A stretch of 21,018 nucleotides of DNA from CBDTYW01 sp965364735 (GTDB lineage: Bacteria > Actinomycetota > Nitriliruptoria > Nitriliruptorales > Nitriliruptoraceae), in NCBI GenBank assembly GCA_965364735.1, contig CBDTYW010000028.1:1-21018 (forward strand), in the 5' to 3' direction. Positions 20,856-21,018 of the stretch are shown piece after piece. The stretch's first letter is position 1, and each line of letters starts with the position of its first letter. Under the pieces are notes generated by a model that saw only the letters and a program-made list of their open reading frames with translations, ran no database searches and was not told the DNA's origin. Position numbers and translations under genes: made by a program.

Positions 20856-21018
20856 GCGTGCGATCGCTGGTGGTCCTCGAAGCGCTTCTCGAGGACGTCG
20901 AGGTCTTCACTCAGCCGCGCGCGCTGCGTCGTGAGGAACGCGATGTCCTTCTCCGCGGCTCCGATCGCAGAGCGCAGCCCGGCGATCTCGCTCTGGAGGG
21001 GCGCGACCAGCCCTTCCA
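20852..21018 (-). CDS. C-terminal part of a coiled-coil protein (runs off right edge)
   Basis: On the minus strand the frame entering at the right edge is open for 54 codons and stops at 20852-20854, overlapping the kinase ATG as ATGA. The visible sequence (LQSEIAGLRSAIGAAEKD, LTTQRARLSEDLDVLEKRFE) is rich in Glu, Lys, Arg and Leu with heptad spacing typical of a coiled coil, ending QRSHA. The N-terminal part and any other domain are outside the window. Its position directly upstream of, and overlapping, a receptor kinase suggests it is made together with it and may be a substrate or scaffold; that is inference. No family can be named from this tail. Confidence 0.7.
   Translation of the reverse strand, partial: EGLVAPLQSEIAGLRSAIGAAEKDIAFLTTQRARLSEDLDVLEKRFEDHQRSHA

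Noticed and set aside
1..21018. tRNA, rRNA, CRISPR, transposase or phage genes
   Set aside because: None was seen on reading both strands; spacers are too short for most such elements and no cloverleaf, spaced repeats or recombinase motifs were noticed.

Overview
The window reads as a stretch of chromosome from a high-G+C actinobacterium. Almost every base is coding, starts are ATG or GTG behind GAGG/GGAG ribosome sites, and neighbouring genes often overlap by 1-4 nt. The gene set is actinobacterial in flavour: an ArsA/Get3 ATPase with a CxxCPLC partner protein and a ROK glucokinase, a PASTA-domain Ser/Thr kinase, a group III phosphofructokinase and an LPxTG-type surface protein. From memory, the content resembles the Streptomyces SCO2110-SCO2128 neighbourhood (PASTA kinase, pfkA, acyltransferase, glkA, DUF5304-like protein), rearranged. 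That points to Actinomycetota, possibly a deep-branching lineage, but I cannot name a genus. I saw no rRNA, tRNA, CRISPR array, insertion sequence or phage gene.

Layout. Bases 1-275 hold the start of a minus-strand gene for an anchored or secreted protein. A divergent spacer follows. On the plus strand from 519 to 8769 come a cell-wall-anchored phosphodiesterase, a double zinc-ribbon membrane protein, the ArsA-type ATPase, its small CxxCPLC partner, glucokinase, carbamate kinase and a DPP4-like S9 peptidase. A minus-strand archaeal-type ornithine cyclodeaminase homologue (8787-10085) converges on the peptidase. It is divergent from an acyltransferase (10247-10990), which converges on msrB (10995-11426). 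Two uncharacterised membrane proteins follow (11603-12646 and 12771-13460), the second converging on glpK (13467-14966). Across a 66-bp spacer from glpK lies an alpha/beta hydrolase (15033-15929). Then comes a tightly overlapped operon of phosphofructokinase, inositol-monophosphatase-family enzyme and a zinc-ribbon/discoidin-like membrane protein (15971-18890). That operon converges on a four-PASTA Ser/Thr kinase (18894-20855), which overlaps the end of an upstream coiled-coil gene running off the right edge.

Functionally the window centres on early carbon metabolism (glucokinase, phosphofructokinase, glycerol kinase, IMPase family), membrane and envelope housekeeping (PlsC-type acyltransferase, PASTA kinase, surface phosphodiesterase, Get3-like ATPase), and protein or amino-acid turnover (S9 peptidase, MsrB, carbamate kinase, ornithine cyclodeaminase homologue). 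I did not find a clear new defence or mobile system. The most notable non-gene signals are: a recurring TANNNT -10-like hexamer 26-39 nt before most operon starts with no consistent -35; a 10-bp palindrome that places -10 elements on both strands between glpK and the hydrolase; and compact GC-rich inverted repeats at or over the stop codons of four convergent gene pairs only 3-17 nt apart.
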